Shown piece by piece: positions 41,257 to 51,124 of a stretch of 64,000 nucleotides of DNA. Under the pieces are notes generated by a model that was not told the DNA's origin, searched no databases, and worked only from the letters and a program-made list of their open reading frames with translations. Position numbers and translations under genes: made by a program. Position 1 is the first letter of the stretch, and each line of letters starts with the position of its first letter. Source of the DNA: Macrosoma leucophasiata (taxonomy: Eukaryota > Arthropoda > Insecta > Lepidoptera > Hedylidae); the NCBI GenBank assembly GCA_036365455.1, contig JAWQUS010000030.1, positions 20,046,001 through 20,110,000 on the forward strand, in the 5' to 3' direction.

Positions 41257-41487
41257 CTAGCTGACCCGGCAAACTTCGTATTGCCTCAGAATGAAATAAT
41301 GTTTCAAAGGTTTGATAGATGCGGACTATTTGTATGGGAAAATGAAATTGTGGTTTTAACTATTTCCCTTCAAATTTCTTCATATTTTTTTACCTTTTAA
41401 ACCTTCCCTGGACTTCCAAAAATCATTCAAAACTATAATTAGCCAAATCGCTCAAGCCGTTCTCGAGTTTTATATCTATATATAAGA
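41257..41487 (-). mobile_element. Helitron-like family H2 (copy 3)
   Basis: Minus strand starts TCTTATATATAGATATAAAA and ends CCGGGTCAGCTAG. Internal order as in the other H2 copies. Confidence 0.65.
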
Positions 41488-41850
41488 ATCAGATATCGAT
41501 AGAAGTATAGAATAGATAGACAACTATGGGTGGGTAAGCAATAATGTTTTGTTACAAAAACATTAAAAAAAAAACGTTTCATGGTATCAAGGTATTTACA
41601 TTATTTGCGAGCGAAAAATACAACATAGTAAATTCACAGAATAATATCGTTCATTCACTTTGAAATTTCATAATAATATTTCCATTTGGAAAAACGCTCC
41701 GTTTCAATTTCCAATATCATTCAGATAAATCTCTTCGCGTTCCACGGAAGTACCACACTTGCATTAGAGATGGGCAAACCAAGATATCGATACGCCATAT
41801 GGATACGAATCGTTGTACGATGCATCTGTACTACGATATGTATAAATAAA
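41488..41850. other. Unassigned
   Basis: AT-rich; no gene. Confidence 0.3.
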
Positions 41851-42200
41851 ATAATAATAATGGCAACCCATTATACGTCCCACTGCTAGGCAAGAGTCTC
41901 TCCCCTTTTTAGGGGGAGGCCTGGAGCTTACTCCACCACGCTGCTCCAATGCGGATTGGTGGAGGTGGGTGGGTTAGTGATCAACCCGCTGTCGGATGTT
42001 TTCAAACCGCCCATAAGGCCTCCGACAAGGTCTAACGACTGCTATCTATCGATAGCAACCGGGACCGATGGCTTAGCGTGCCCTCCGAAGGACGGAAACT
42101 CGCATTTAATTTGCCACTAGCGGTCACCCATCACACTACCCGATCGCGACCGTAGTGCTTAACCGAGTAGATCGCTTATGATCTACACCAGCCGCTCCAG
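41851..42200 (-). repeat. SINE-5S, near full length
   Basis: (AAT)n then GGCAACCCATTATACGTCCC to CGATCGCGACCGTAGTGCTT and GATCTACACCAGCCGC. The 5' tip is altered (TCCAGCCGCG). Confidence 0.85.
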
Positions 42201-42297
42201 CCGCGAAATTTACGGCGGCACTTTACTTTACAAAATGTAGTGATGAAGTGATAGTGAAGTGAAATTATGAAGTGATGAAGTGACGATACATAAATTT

Positions 42298-42583
42298 ACT
42301 GGTGGTAGAGCTCCAGTGACGGAGCTCGCGGGCGTAGGCACCACCGCATTACCTAATATACTTGCCGCTAAATGGTAGTGTTTAGCACTGTCGTGTTCCG
42401 GTCAGGTGGTAATGTACGGCCCTGTAATTTCCGGCACAGAGGCATAACACCTTAGGCCTCAGGACTGGTAACGCATCTGCATTTTGACCTCGGTCTTTGT
42501 GTGGGTGTCTGTTGGCTGCAGTCATCACTTAACATCATGTGAACTGCATGCTTGTTTGCCACTACCATAATATATAAAAAAAA
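42298..42583 (+). repeat. SINE-A, full length (good reference copy)
   Basis: It starts ACTGGTGGTAGAGCTCCAGT with stem-loop GAGCTCC-AGTGAC-GGAGCTC, has GTGTTCCGGTCAGG (a weak B-box-like word) in the middle, and ends in TTGCCACTACC...ATATAAAAAAA. The A-rich end and varied truncations suggest LINE-assisted copying. Confidence 0.92.
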
Positions 42584-43041
42584 CTAAGTCTTCTCAGTGA
42601 GAGTGCCTAAGCTGAAAATAGTGATAGTGTTAGCTAAAAATATAGTACGAAGAGGTTATTTACGAATCGGTGTAGTCGTACGTGTATATATCGATATGTC
42701 GCATATCGTTTTGTCGATATAAGACAATATCGATACGCATCGGCCAACTTTAACTCGTATTGAGTGAATTTCAATAGATATCATTCTTCAATTGAAATCT
42801 CTTTCGAGCACTTAAGATCGTTATGCTTACAAATGTTCTACAGTCCTGTTATGGTGATGTATTTATTGTTGTACGTAACATATAACATTGGAAAATATGG
42901 GGCAGTAGGTATGCAATCTTTGTTTGCATTGCATGTTATGTTTACTGAGATATTTGGTGCACTACGCTGCTTGGACCCGTAACAGTAGCCAAGCTATTTG
43001 GCTAACATATAGAGTTATAAGAGTAAGATAGTGCGTTAAAT
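42584..43041. other. Unassigned
   Basis: Several ATCGATA/TATCGAT words near 42690-42735. No gene recognised; the 72-codon frame at 42764-42982 has no domain. Confidence 0.3.
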
Positions 43042-43825
43042 TGGGAGCATGGCTTTTCCCCATGGAGAGCTGCCACCTTGTCGTGGTGGGAGGCTCAGTA
43101 ACAGGTGGTTGCCCCCCACCGGTGAAGCTTAGAGGAAACCAGCACGAGGGAGCGGCATATAGCGTAGGCTACGCCATTTGTCATTAAAGTGGCTGGGGAT
43201 GAGGTGTACAGGTATGTCGTTGGCCCTGCATTATATCTCCAGGCAATGTTGGTTCTGTCATCGGATGGAGGTTAGACGGTGCCCTCCCCCCTAACCTGGA
43301 CAGGGATTTCCGGGTGTCGGACTAGCTAGGGTGATGTCCGTTGCCCTAATGGAGAAAGGTCCAGAGCTAGGTTGGCGTGCGGAAACGCCATTAGTGTTGA
43401 TTGGAGTCAAAGGGCTCAATCTTTGGAGGGCTTGGAAACGAGCAACTGGCGGGGTTGCGATGAGTGCGATAACATTCCTGTGACGCCGTAACTGATGGCG
43501 GACGAGTCAGAACACCGCGTTTTAGTGAGTTGAGTCTTACACTACTCACCGTCTGTTCTCCTTGACGGCGAGTGACCATGATGGTGGTCACGCGAAAAAA
43601 ATGGCTCTCTGCTATTACTGATAAATTTTAAAAAGCGTCTGCCTAATAATCACTGAGCAAGTGGTGAGTGCGAATGTCTCTCATTTTAAATGTCTAAGAA
43701 AGAGAAAACTCCTGTTGGATCAAACCCGGTAAGGCATATGCGATTAGGGGGGTACAATTTTCGCGACAACAGGGTGATAACCGGTATATCGACTTCACTG
43801 GTTCAAGAATACTTTATAATGATTA
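43042..43825 (+). mobile_element. Possible LINE 5' region, GC-rich and structured
   Basis: GAGCTGCCACCTTGTCGTGG and GTGGGAGGCTC form a nested hairpin (GAGC/GCTC outside, CCACC/GGTGG inside). The region is much richer in GC than its surroundings and leads to a short frame starting ATG at 43690. This resembles the 5' UTR of some non-LTR elements. The body of the element is replaced by repeat P. Confidence 0.4.
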
Positions 43826-43845
43826 TTGACGTGACAACGTCTTAA
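43690..43845 (+). CDS. Short frame at end of the possible LINE 5' region
   Basis: 51 codons starting MSKKEKTPVGSNPV, lysine-rich then mixed, with stop at 43843-43845 inside repeat P. It could be the first codons of an element protein cut by the repeat. No domain is visible. It may also be chance. Confidence 0.25.
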   Translation: MSKKEKTPVGSNPVRHMRLGGYNFRDNRVITGISTSLVQEYFIMIIDVTTS

Positions 43846-44020
43846 ATTAGGTTGCGGCTCGGATTCACTCATGAAAAAGTGTAACGCCCGGTAACGTAAC
43901 GATGAGTCACCGAACGAGAGAGAGACCTGCCGGACCGGCGAATGCCTTTCTACCGAGAAAAAGACGTTGTCACATAAAATCTTCGCCCGTAAAACCGACT
44001 TTACAGGCAACCAGTTTTTT
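43828..44020 (-). repeat. Repeat P (copy 2)
   Basis: GACGTGACAACGTCTTAAAT to AGGCAACCAGTTTTTT, reverse of 37971-38170. The minus-strand frame PVKSVLRAKIL through SEPQPNLRRCHV stays open. Confidence 0.7.
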
Positions 44021-44429
44021 TCAATGATATAAATCTGTTTTTAATTAATTCATCAAATTGTCTTACAATATTATGTGGATTTCTAAAAGTTATCAATATT
44101 AAAATTATTGTTGGTCACGAGGTTAAGAGGTATCACATAAAGTATAATATACTATTATTTCGGACCCATAAAATCAAATCCAGTATCACATAAATTCATA
44201 ATATTTTAAATTTGGGCATAAACATGTCGGGTAGCATTTGCGTAAGTAATTATAATGGTTTTTATGCTATAATAAACCTGGCGATTGCCTCACTCAACAA
44301 ACCGATACAGAAATAATCCAATATGGAAAGAGATATGCAATAAATATGTAGTATTCTTAAAAAAATACTTATTAATAAATAATATCCTAGTTTAATATTT
44401 CGTAATCCCACATCCTAAAAGCCTCCCCC
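44021..44429. other. Unassigned AT-rich
   Basis: No gene. Confidence 0.3.
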
Positions 44430-44482
44430 TAAAAACGGGTAGAGAATCGTGCCCAGCAGTGGGACGTATAATAGGTTGGCAT
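44430..44482 (+). repeat. Isolated 3' tail of the SINE-5S / LINE type
   Basis: CGTGCCCAGCAGTGGGACGT, then ATAATAGGTTGGCATTATT. Only the tail of SINE-5S is present, as expected of a heavily 5'-truncated LINE or SINE copy. Confidence 0.6.
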
Positions 44483-44544
44483 TATTATTTATATATTATA
44501 ATTACACATGCGAGTGAATTCGGTAATTTAAGAAAAATGTTAAG

Positions 44545-44640
44545 AATACTTTGACTTCGGGCATTAATAGAACCGTCGACCTCAGGATAACGACCGCAGC
44601 TCTGGTGTAGCAGCACTGCTGTGTGCAGCGGTGTTCGGAA
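44545..44640 (-). repeat. tRNA-derived SINE fragment (GAAGTCAAAG type)
   Basis: Minus strand GAGGTCGACGGTTCTATTAA, then TGCCCGAAGTCAAAGTATTC, related to 28436-28545. Confidence 0.5.
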
Positions 44641-44679
44641 TTAGACCTTTAACCAGGTAAGTGTTTCAATTAAATAAAT

Positions 44680-44885
44680 AAATAAAATACGCTTACACTC
44701 ACAGCCCCATAGTAGGTATAAACGTGTCGTGGGTGCCATTGTACACATACAATACAAACACAAACACCCAGATCCGAAACAAATATCTGTAAGCCATACA
44801 AATATTTGTCCCGGTGCGGGGATCGAATTCGCGACCCTTCGAATCAAACGGTCATTTCACATCGCTGGACTAACCGAGTCGTCAA
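44680..44885 (-). repeat. SINE-D (tRNA-derived), best copy
   Basis: Minus strand GACTCGGTTAGTCCAGCG (A-box region), GTCGCGAATTCGATCCCCGC (B box), ACAAATATTTGTATGGC, ACAATGGCACCCACGACACG and GGCTGTGAGTGTAAGCG, ending in a TTTATTTATTTA tract. Confidence 0.82.
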
Positions 44886-44979
44886 AAAAGTGCTGTCAGT
44901 CTCAAAAAGTTGACGGCAAAACCATCAGAAATTACTGAAAATTCGCTACAATATGATAGTATTCAAAATTAGTGTCAAA

Positions 44980-45085
44980 TGAGTCTTTCAGGGTAGGCAG
45001 CGCGTTGGCAACTTCCCCTGATGTTCCTGTTGTAACCACTTATTATTAGATGGTTTGTCTACTTGTCTGTCTACCTATTGACATA
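44980..45085 (+). pseudogene. LINE 3' end fragment (LWNELP family)
   Basis: GAGTCTTTCAGGGTAGGCAG, GTTGGCAACTTCCCCTGATG, then TGTCTACTTGTCTGTC with ACATAA. Degraded UTR only. Confidence 0.6.
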
Positions 45086-45454
45086 AGAGTGTTTGGTGAC
45101 TGTTCCACTGTAGCATAACATCATCCAAACAGAGGGCCGCTATATTAACAGGCGATCTCGAAGGCGCCTAATCGATGGCCTTGCGCCTTACACCGACTGT
45201 CGGTACTTCACGGTCGTGTCTGTGTAGCGTTCGTATAGTACTGTTTATTTGTTAAAGTACTATCGATAGATTAATATATGCCTCGAAGTGGTAGGCAGAG
45301 CTAAATGCGTGTATGCTAACGCAAACACCAAAACGGTGGAACTGGAAAACTCAAATATTGTATTTTAAATTCTAGCAAGACACATTTGCATTGTCAGTTT
45401 ACAAGCTATATGCATATAGTACGACATATATACTAGTACTGTATAACATATATG
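45086..45454. other. Unassigned
   Basis: 45410-45475 repeats ACATATATA words, and TTTGCATTGTCAGTTTACAAGC occurs twice (near 45384 and 45477), a local duplication. No gene. Confidence 0.4.
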
Positions 45455-45830
45455 TATTATAATTGGTCTATGACACTTTTGCATTGTCAGTTTACAAGCT
45501 ACCTATAGCAAATGATTTACAATAATTATTATTATTCAATAGGTATTCATAATAATCAAATTAAAATAATCAATGAAATAAAAATAATTTTTTACCGATT
45601 TTATACAATCAATCTTTCAATTCCTTCAAAGAAGAAAAATAAAAATCAATTCGTCTTAAACATAGTCATTCACTTAGCAAAGTTCCAAGTGCAGGCACTG
45701 AGAAGAACTCCGCTACTGAACTAACTCAGAGTGTTGCTCTGTTAGTCAAAATCCTTAGATCTGATACAAATGGGAATTAAAGTAGAATATAAACAGATAA
45801 TGTGAACGTCTATGGCATATGCACATAAAA
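45455..45830 (-). mobile_element. LINE 3' UTR, family F
   Basis: Minus-strand core AGTTCTTCTCAGTGCCTGC, then CTTGGAACTTTGCTAAGTGA. Matches 19450-20070 and 55925-56300. Confidence 0.6.
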
Positions 45831-45835
45831 AAACA

Positions 45836-45925
45836 GTATTACGTACACTCGGATACGGGGTTCGAACCCAGGATTCCGTGGCAATTATAGCTTGTAACCA
45901 ATAAACTACTGAGATAGTTTATTAA
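45836..45925 (-). repeat. tRNA-derived SINE head fragment
   Basis: Minus strand ATCTCAGTAGTTTATTGG (A-box like) and CCTGGGTTCGAACCCCG (B box). Too short to assign to a family. Confidence 0.5.
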
Positions 45926-46251
45926 AAAAAAAAATTGTAGCTATTGGAAACATACACAGCGCACTAACTAATGATATAGAGTTCACAGTGGAATTTTCCA
46001 CAAACAATAAATTGGATACCTACACAATTTTAGTTAATCAATGCACGAGTTCGTATAATTCGGTGATATTTCTAAACTTTATGATATTTGCTGTCCAATA
46101 TTTTTACAACGCGACACCATTCTGAATAAAATACAGGTTGCGTGGATTGCACAACGGCCATTTTCTTTTTCATTCGTTTTGAAAAAGATATTACAAACTT
46201 GTAATTTTTACTATTGGTAAAGTTAGTTTTTAGCGCTATCGTAATTGGGTT
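45926..46251. other. Unassigned AT-rich
   Basis: No gene. Confidence 0.3.
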
Positions 46252-46535
46252 TTTTTTATGTTATTATAGTGGCAAACAAGCATGCAGTTCACATTGATGT
46301 TAAGTGATGACTGCAGCCTATAGACACCCACACAAAGACCAAGGTCAAAATGCAGATGCGTTACCACTCCTGAGGCCTAAGGTGTTACGTCTTTGTGCTG
46401 GAATTTACAGGGCCGTACATTACCACCTGACCAGAACACGATAGTGCTGAACACTACCATTTAGCGTCAAGTATGTTAGGTAATGCGGTGGTGCCTACGC
46501 CCGCGAGCTCCGTCACTGGAGCTCTGTCACCAGTA
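46252..46535 (-). repeat. SINE-A, full length
   Basis: TTTTTTATGTTATTATAGTGGC to GAGCTCTGTCACCAGT. Confidence 0.9.
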
Positions 46536-46564
46536 AAAAGTTTAATGCTAATGTCCCGTACAAA

Positions 46565-46910
46565 TATTTGTACTGAGTTTTTTTAGGTTTTTCTCAGATC
46601 ATATTGGCCTTTGGAACTCTGCCGGTGAATGACAAAGAGTGACTCTTTATCTTTTCTTTTTACTCTTTATCTTTTCTTTGTAAAGTGGAAAGAGACATTC
46701 TACTGATATACTTTTTACATTAGTATATTGTATTTAGTTTTATCTTAGTGATATTCTTGACTTTACATAGATTTTTTATCTTGTTTGACATGGATATGAA
46801 TTGTTATTCACTTTAATTTATTTTGTTTGTTTTTGACGTGTCATAAGAGGTGCCTGTCACCCTAAATGAATAAATGAGTGTCAGATTCTGATTCTGATTC
46901 TGAATAAATT
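46565..46910 (+). mobile_element. LINE 3' UTR, sister of 17216-17805
   Basis: TTTTTCTCAGATCATATTGG, TTTGGAACTCTGCCGGTGAA, GTGCCTGTCACCCTAAATGA, ending GATTCTGATTCTGATTCTG. No coding part. Confidence 0.75.
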
Positions 46911-46962
46911 AGGACAGCGAGTCAAAATAATTTTAGGCTCAGGAATGACAATGTATTGAAAC

Positions 46963-47427
46963 CACAGACCATAGAACAACACCGGAGGGGAGTAGCCATA
47001 TACAAGCTTTCCCCTCTCTCAAAGTACAAGCCCAAATGGGCCTATACCTGTCGCCTAACCCCCTTATTCTATATCCCCCGTATTTTAGCTAAAGTGTTGC
47101 TAATCTCTCCTTTGTCTTTTTCTATCCTGAACATTTGACAATGCAACTGACAAAGACAAAGCATTCTATAGCTAAAACGTATCTAATGTACGTTTATGAA
47201 TAAGGGGGTAATAAATGTTTAAACGTGTGCGTGAAATTGTTTCTGTATTTTGTTAAAATCAAGGTGTAAGTTTCGTAGTAATAGGCGATTTTTGTAGTGT
47301 GCGTGTATGTCGCACGCATTTCCCCCCGCAAAAAATATCAGACTGTTTTGCATCGGTAATACATGCTATGGCTACTCCCCTCCGGTCCGCCGCGACAGGT
47401 GGGCCGCGATGCTCTATGCTACAGACC
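46963..47427. mobile_element. Foldback/TIR element with nested MITE
   Basis: CCGGAGGGGAGTAGCCATA (near 46982) is repeated inverted near 47384-47365, and CATAGA-like words lie outside both. Inside lies the 150-bp MITE at 47059-47208. Outer limits are approximate. Confidence 0.5.
47059..47208. mobile_element. 150-bp MITE, TAA duplication
   Basis: TAA flanks both sides (47056-47058, 47209-47211). Ends CCCCCTTATTC and GAATAAGGGGG, with TTTTAGCTA and TAGCTAAAA further in. A 3-bp TAA/TTA duplication suits PIF/Harbinger-type MITEs. Confidence 0.75.
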
Positions 47428-47476
47428 AATCAGCCTTCCTATGATTGAAACCTTTAAGAGAGAGGTATTGTATATA

Positions 47477-47571
47477 ATGAGGCAAACAAACATGCAGTAA
47501 AAACAGTGACGACTACCGCCTGTAGACACCTTGACATTGTTGCCACTTCTGAGGTTTAAATTGTTGTAACG
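47477..47571 (-). repeat. SINE-A fragment, old
   Basis: GAGGCAAACAAACATGCAGT, then GTTGCCACTTCTGAGG. Confidence 0.5.
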
Positions 47572-47868
47572 TAACTTCACTTCTTCACACCTGTAATCCC
47601 CGAAGGAGTAGGCAGAGGTAAATGCATTCATTCAAGCATACACGCAAAACACCTTCGATTCGCCGGTTACGTTTCGGCCCATATAACAGATGGCGAGGCT
47701 ATTGACATCTCCTGGCACATTCACAAAATCCAAGGTACTTGGAAACTTCCAGAAAATTGAAAAATCCCAGTACAACCAGAGATAAAGGATTTTACATCGT
47801 TATCTCTGATATATATACGGAAATTGAACTCAGGACCCCTAGCGTAGCAGTAGTGGCCTACTACCACT
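47572..47868 (-). repeat. SINE-B, split by the element at 47869-49071
   Basis: Body and most of the head are here (ACTTCACACCTGTAATCCCC to CTACTACCACT). The last bases (AGGCTACTGAGGCAGT) are at 49080-49095. The split falls in the A-box region. Confidence 0.85.
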
Positions 47869-49071
47869 GCGTTATTCGTCAACTCGACACGGACGACCGG
47901 ACACACGTATGTCCAGTTAGTTAAGCTTGAAATTGTATGTATCTTGTTATTTCGTCGTCTGGACACGACAACATTTTTGCGTGTGTCCACATGGTGAAAC
48001 TTAAATAAAACCACTTTTATGTTTTCACCAACTGGACACTATCACTTTTTATGCTAAAAAAGTACAGTCATGTGCATAATCTCCTCGTTTGTTACATCCT
48101 ACTTAATATTTTAAATGCTAAAGTTTGTGAGTATTGATGTATGTACTCTTTCATGAAAAAACTACTGGATGGATTTGGATGAAACTTTACAATAAAGTCA
48201 AGTAGATGAAATCGCGAGTAAAATCTAGTACTACATAATGAAAATAAACTGATTCATATTTTTGCTGAAAAAAACCTAATGGTTTTTTCATTTTAAAATA
48301 AAACAAATATGTATCATCATAACAATCAAATTAAAGTATGATTTATTAATATAAGGACACGGGTGACTACCTATAGAAAATGAGTGAAAACACATAATTT
48401 AAAGTAGCAATTAAATTTCTGTATTTATTATCAAAGTCAAAGAAATTTCGCCACATATATACATACATACATATACATGCTGAAACTGTTCACGTTCAAC
48501 TGTATTAGCCATATTATTGAATAATATCCACTGAGCGCCTAGTGATGTGTTTCCTTTTCTATACAGTCTCTTGTTTACACTTTGGATAGTTGAGATCATC
48601 ATATCAGCCGTAATATGTCCACTGGACTAAAGCCTCCCCATAAGGAGATGATGGGATACATACCCTCCCCCCTGCCATAATCGCCACGCTTGGCATATAA
48701 ATTGGTGATCGCGGTGGCGGTAGTTTCATCGCAGGAAACTGCTGCCCATCTTGCATTATTGCACTTACCTACTACCGCCTCATTGGAATGGTTTTACCGC
48801 CATTGTTCGGTTGACGGATAGTTGGGATATTGGCAACTAAATGAAGTCCTTCGTAAATAATCTGCGTGACTGTACTTTGACACGAATTCGATTAAAATGT
48901 GAACGTGTGTCCAGTTGGCGAAAACAAAATGGTATTTTATTTAAGTTTCACTATGTGGACACACGCAAAAATATTGTCGTGTCCAGTTGACGAAATAACA
49001 AGTCATTACAATTTCAAGTTTAACCAACTGGACATAGTGTCCGTCGTCCGTGTCGAGTTGACGAATAACCC
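47869..49071. mobile_element. 1203-bp TIR element, 8-bp TSD, long structured ends
   Basis: CTACCACT is duplicated (47861-47868, 49072-49079). The ends are GCGTTATTCGTCAAC and, inverted, GGGTTATTCGTCAAC, extending for about 170 bp with small gaps. The arms hold repeated TTCGTCAACTGGACAC-like words in alternating directions, plausible transposase sites. The interior has a repeat E copy (48605-48835) but no transposase. An 8-bp TSD fits hAT or P-type elements; family not recognised. Confidence 0.85.
48605..48835 (-). repeat. Repeat E (copy 2) inside the TIR element
   Basis: GATCGCGGTGGCGGTAGTTT, ACTGCTGCCCATCTTGCATT and CATTGTTCGGTTGACGG match 51125-51361 in reverse. Confidence 0.6.
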
Positions 49072-49079
49072 CTACCACT

Positions 49080-49095
49080 AGGCTACTGAGGCAGT
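49080..49095 (-). repeat. SINE-B, last 16 bp of the split copy
   Basis: AGGCTACTGAGGCAGT is the extreme 5' end of SINE-B in reverse, continuing the copy at 47572-47868. Confidence 0.85.
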
Positions 49096-49123
49096 AAGAA
49101 ATAGAAGAACTTAAAAGTGCTTA

Positions 49124-49503
49124 TGGCCTTATTACACGACACGGTATTCAGGGTCCGGCAGAAAGGGTGGGCGTGGTCGACAGAGCCCTAACTCAGTCAC
49201 AGTACAAATATGAACAGTATGGAAACTACGTACAAAACGAGGCCCCTAAGCGGTTCTCGCGGTGCTGCAGCTCCGAGTCGCTCCCTACTCGAGCGTCGAT
49301 GCGCATGTTTGTATGAGTGTGCCGTTTTGAACGTTTTGTACGTAGTTTCCATACTGTTCATATTTGTACTGTGAGTAGTTAGGGCGTTAGGCTGACCGGT
49401 GGGCTCCGGTCGCCCTAATTAGGGACCTTAACTCTCTACATGTTATTCCATTACCCAGACCCTTGCTACCGGACCCTGAATACCGTGTCGTATAATAAGG
49501 CCA
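49124..49503. mobile_element. 380-bp foldback MITE, TTA duplication
   Basis: TTA flanks both sides (49121-49123, 49504-49506). Ends TGGCCTTATTACACGACACG and the inverted equivalent, with GGTATTCAGGGTCCGG. A second, perfect 42-bp inverted pair lies inside (49198-49239 and 49332-49373). No coding capacity. The TTA duplication suits PIF/Harbinger MITEs. Confidence 0.85.
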
Positions 49504-49506
49504 TTA

Positions 49507-50315
49507 ACTAGAAATATTAGTATAAAGCCCAAATACGAGAGTATTAAACACATGAACCATCATTGCATAAAAAATACAGCTTCCACTTCGAGCAGTCCAC
49601 TCCTGGCGCATCGTGTGTTTGCATCATTGTACGGACTTACTTACCTATTTCAAAATATTATGCTTGGACAAATATAAAAACTTACTAGGCCACCCGATCT
49701 AACACTCCAATATTAAATGCCTATTCATTTGCTTAAAATAATCGATTATACTTTACCTTCAATAGGTTTATTTATATCGGCATCTATACCATCGGTCACG
49801 TACACACTGGGACCTTGGAGCAAACATAAGCGGTGTACACACGAGCGCAAATAAAGCCGTGCACACACCGCCCGGTTTACATTACACAACGCATTATTTG
49901 CCGGCGCGCGAGGCCGCAAGCGCCGGTTTGTACTGGGATTAGGGACGTTTTACACTCAGGAAGGCGAGGCGACGTGAGGCAGATTGGAATCTGTTTTCAT
50001 GATAATAAAAATGGATTCAATTCTTTTGAGAAATAAATGATCTTTAAAACGAAAAATGAATGCAGTAGAAGGGTTCAATTGATACTACTTAAGCGGTTTG
50101 AGAGTATAACAGCGGCTTAGCGGTTGAGAGTGACTTGTTGTAGATTTTCTGTCATTTGAGCATATCTGCATAGCTACTATGTTACTATGTAGTTACTGAT
50201 TCTTCATCTTTTTTCATTTCTTTATTTTGTTCTTGATGTGTAAGCCAAAGAATAAAATATTTTTCTATTGTTAATAATCTATAGTATTCATTTTACATCA
50301 ATACCGTATCCTTGA
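49507..50315. other. Unassigned; GC-rich patch at 49790-49990
   Basis: GCCGGCGCGCGAGGCCGCAA and CGAGGCGACGTGAGGC lie in an otherwise AT-rich area. It looks single-copy. A 67-codon frame crosses it without a domain. No gene called. Confidence 0.35.
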
Positions 50316-50606
50316 TTTTTTTATGTAACAAAGGTGGCAAAAAAGTTTGCAGTTCACATGGATGCTAAGTGATGATTGCGTATAGACATCTACACAAAAA
50401 CCAAGGGTTAAAATGCAGTTGCGTCCATACCTCTGAGATCTTAATTGTTATGTCTCTGTTATAGTAATTACGGGGCTATACATTAATAACCAACCGGAAA
50501 ACGATAGTACTGAACCCTACCATTTGGCGGCAGATAGATCAGGTAATGCGGTCACCACCGGATTACTTATGTCCTCGACTCCTTACACTGGAACTCTGCC
50601 ACCAGT
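50316..50606 (-). repeat. SINE-A, diverged full copy
   Basis: TTATGTAACAAAGGTGGCAA to GGAACTCTGCCACCAGT. Confidence 0.82.
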
Positions 50607-51124
50607 CTTTACCATTTTAATGTCTTGAAAAAGCGATATTTCGATTCTCGTTCACCTTCGTCTCACCAGTGGACTCCTGCCTTTATATAAAGCCGTGGTG
50701 ATAATGCATAAATTAATGCAGATGCCTTTTATAGTTGCAATGTAGGCGTTTTACATAACTAGATGCCTTTTTTGATGTGAGCAAATGATTTTACAACTTT
50801 ATTTATGTAATTTAATTGTTGTTTATACAAAAAATTAAGTGATTTTATTTTTAAGCTTAGTTTATATAGTCCGTGTTCCGTTTTCGATTATACAGGAAGT
50901 TGGTTGGGTTTCATTGGCGCCACAAATGTTTTTTGGAGTTTGTTGAAGGATGTACAAGGTAGCGTCAGTAGTTTTCAAGGGTGATTAAAGCGTAAAACGC
51001 CCTATTAAGTTACTTTTTTGACACTAATAGATTTGGGTATAGGGTACTTTTTGTGTTCAAGAACTATGAAGGATGCCTTCATCTACTTTTGAATTTAAAA
51101 ACGAAATTCATTCTTACTTATTGA
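50607..51124. other. Unassigned
   Basis: No gene or clear repeat. Confidence 0.3.

Noticed and set aside
43070..43130. HDV-like self-cleaving ribozyme at the possible LINE 5' end
   Set aside because: A nested hairpin is clear, but I could not place the P1, P1.1 and catalytic C of the double pseudoknot. Needs a structure search.
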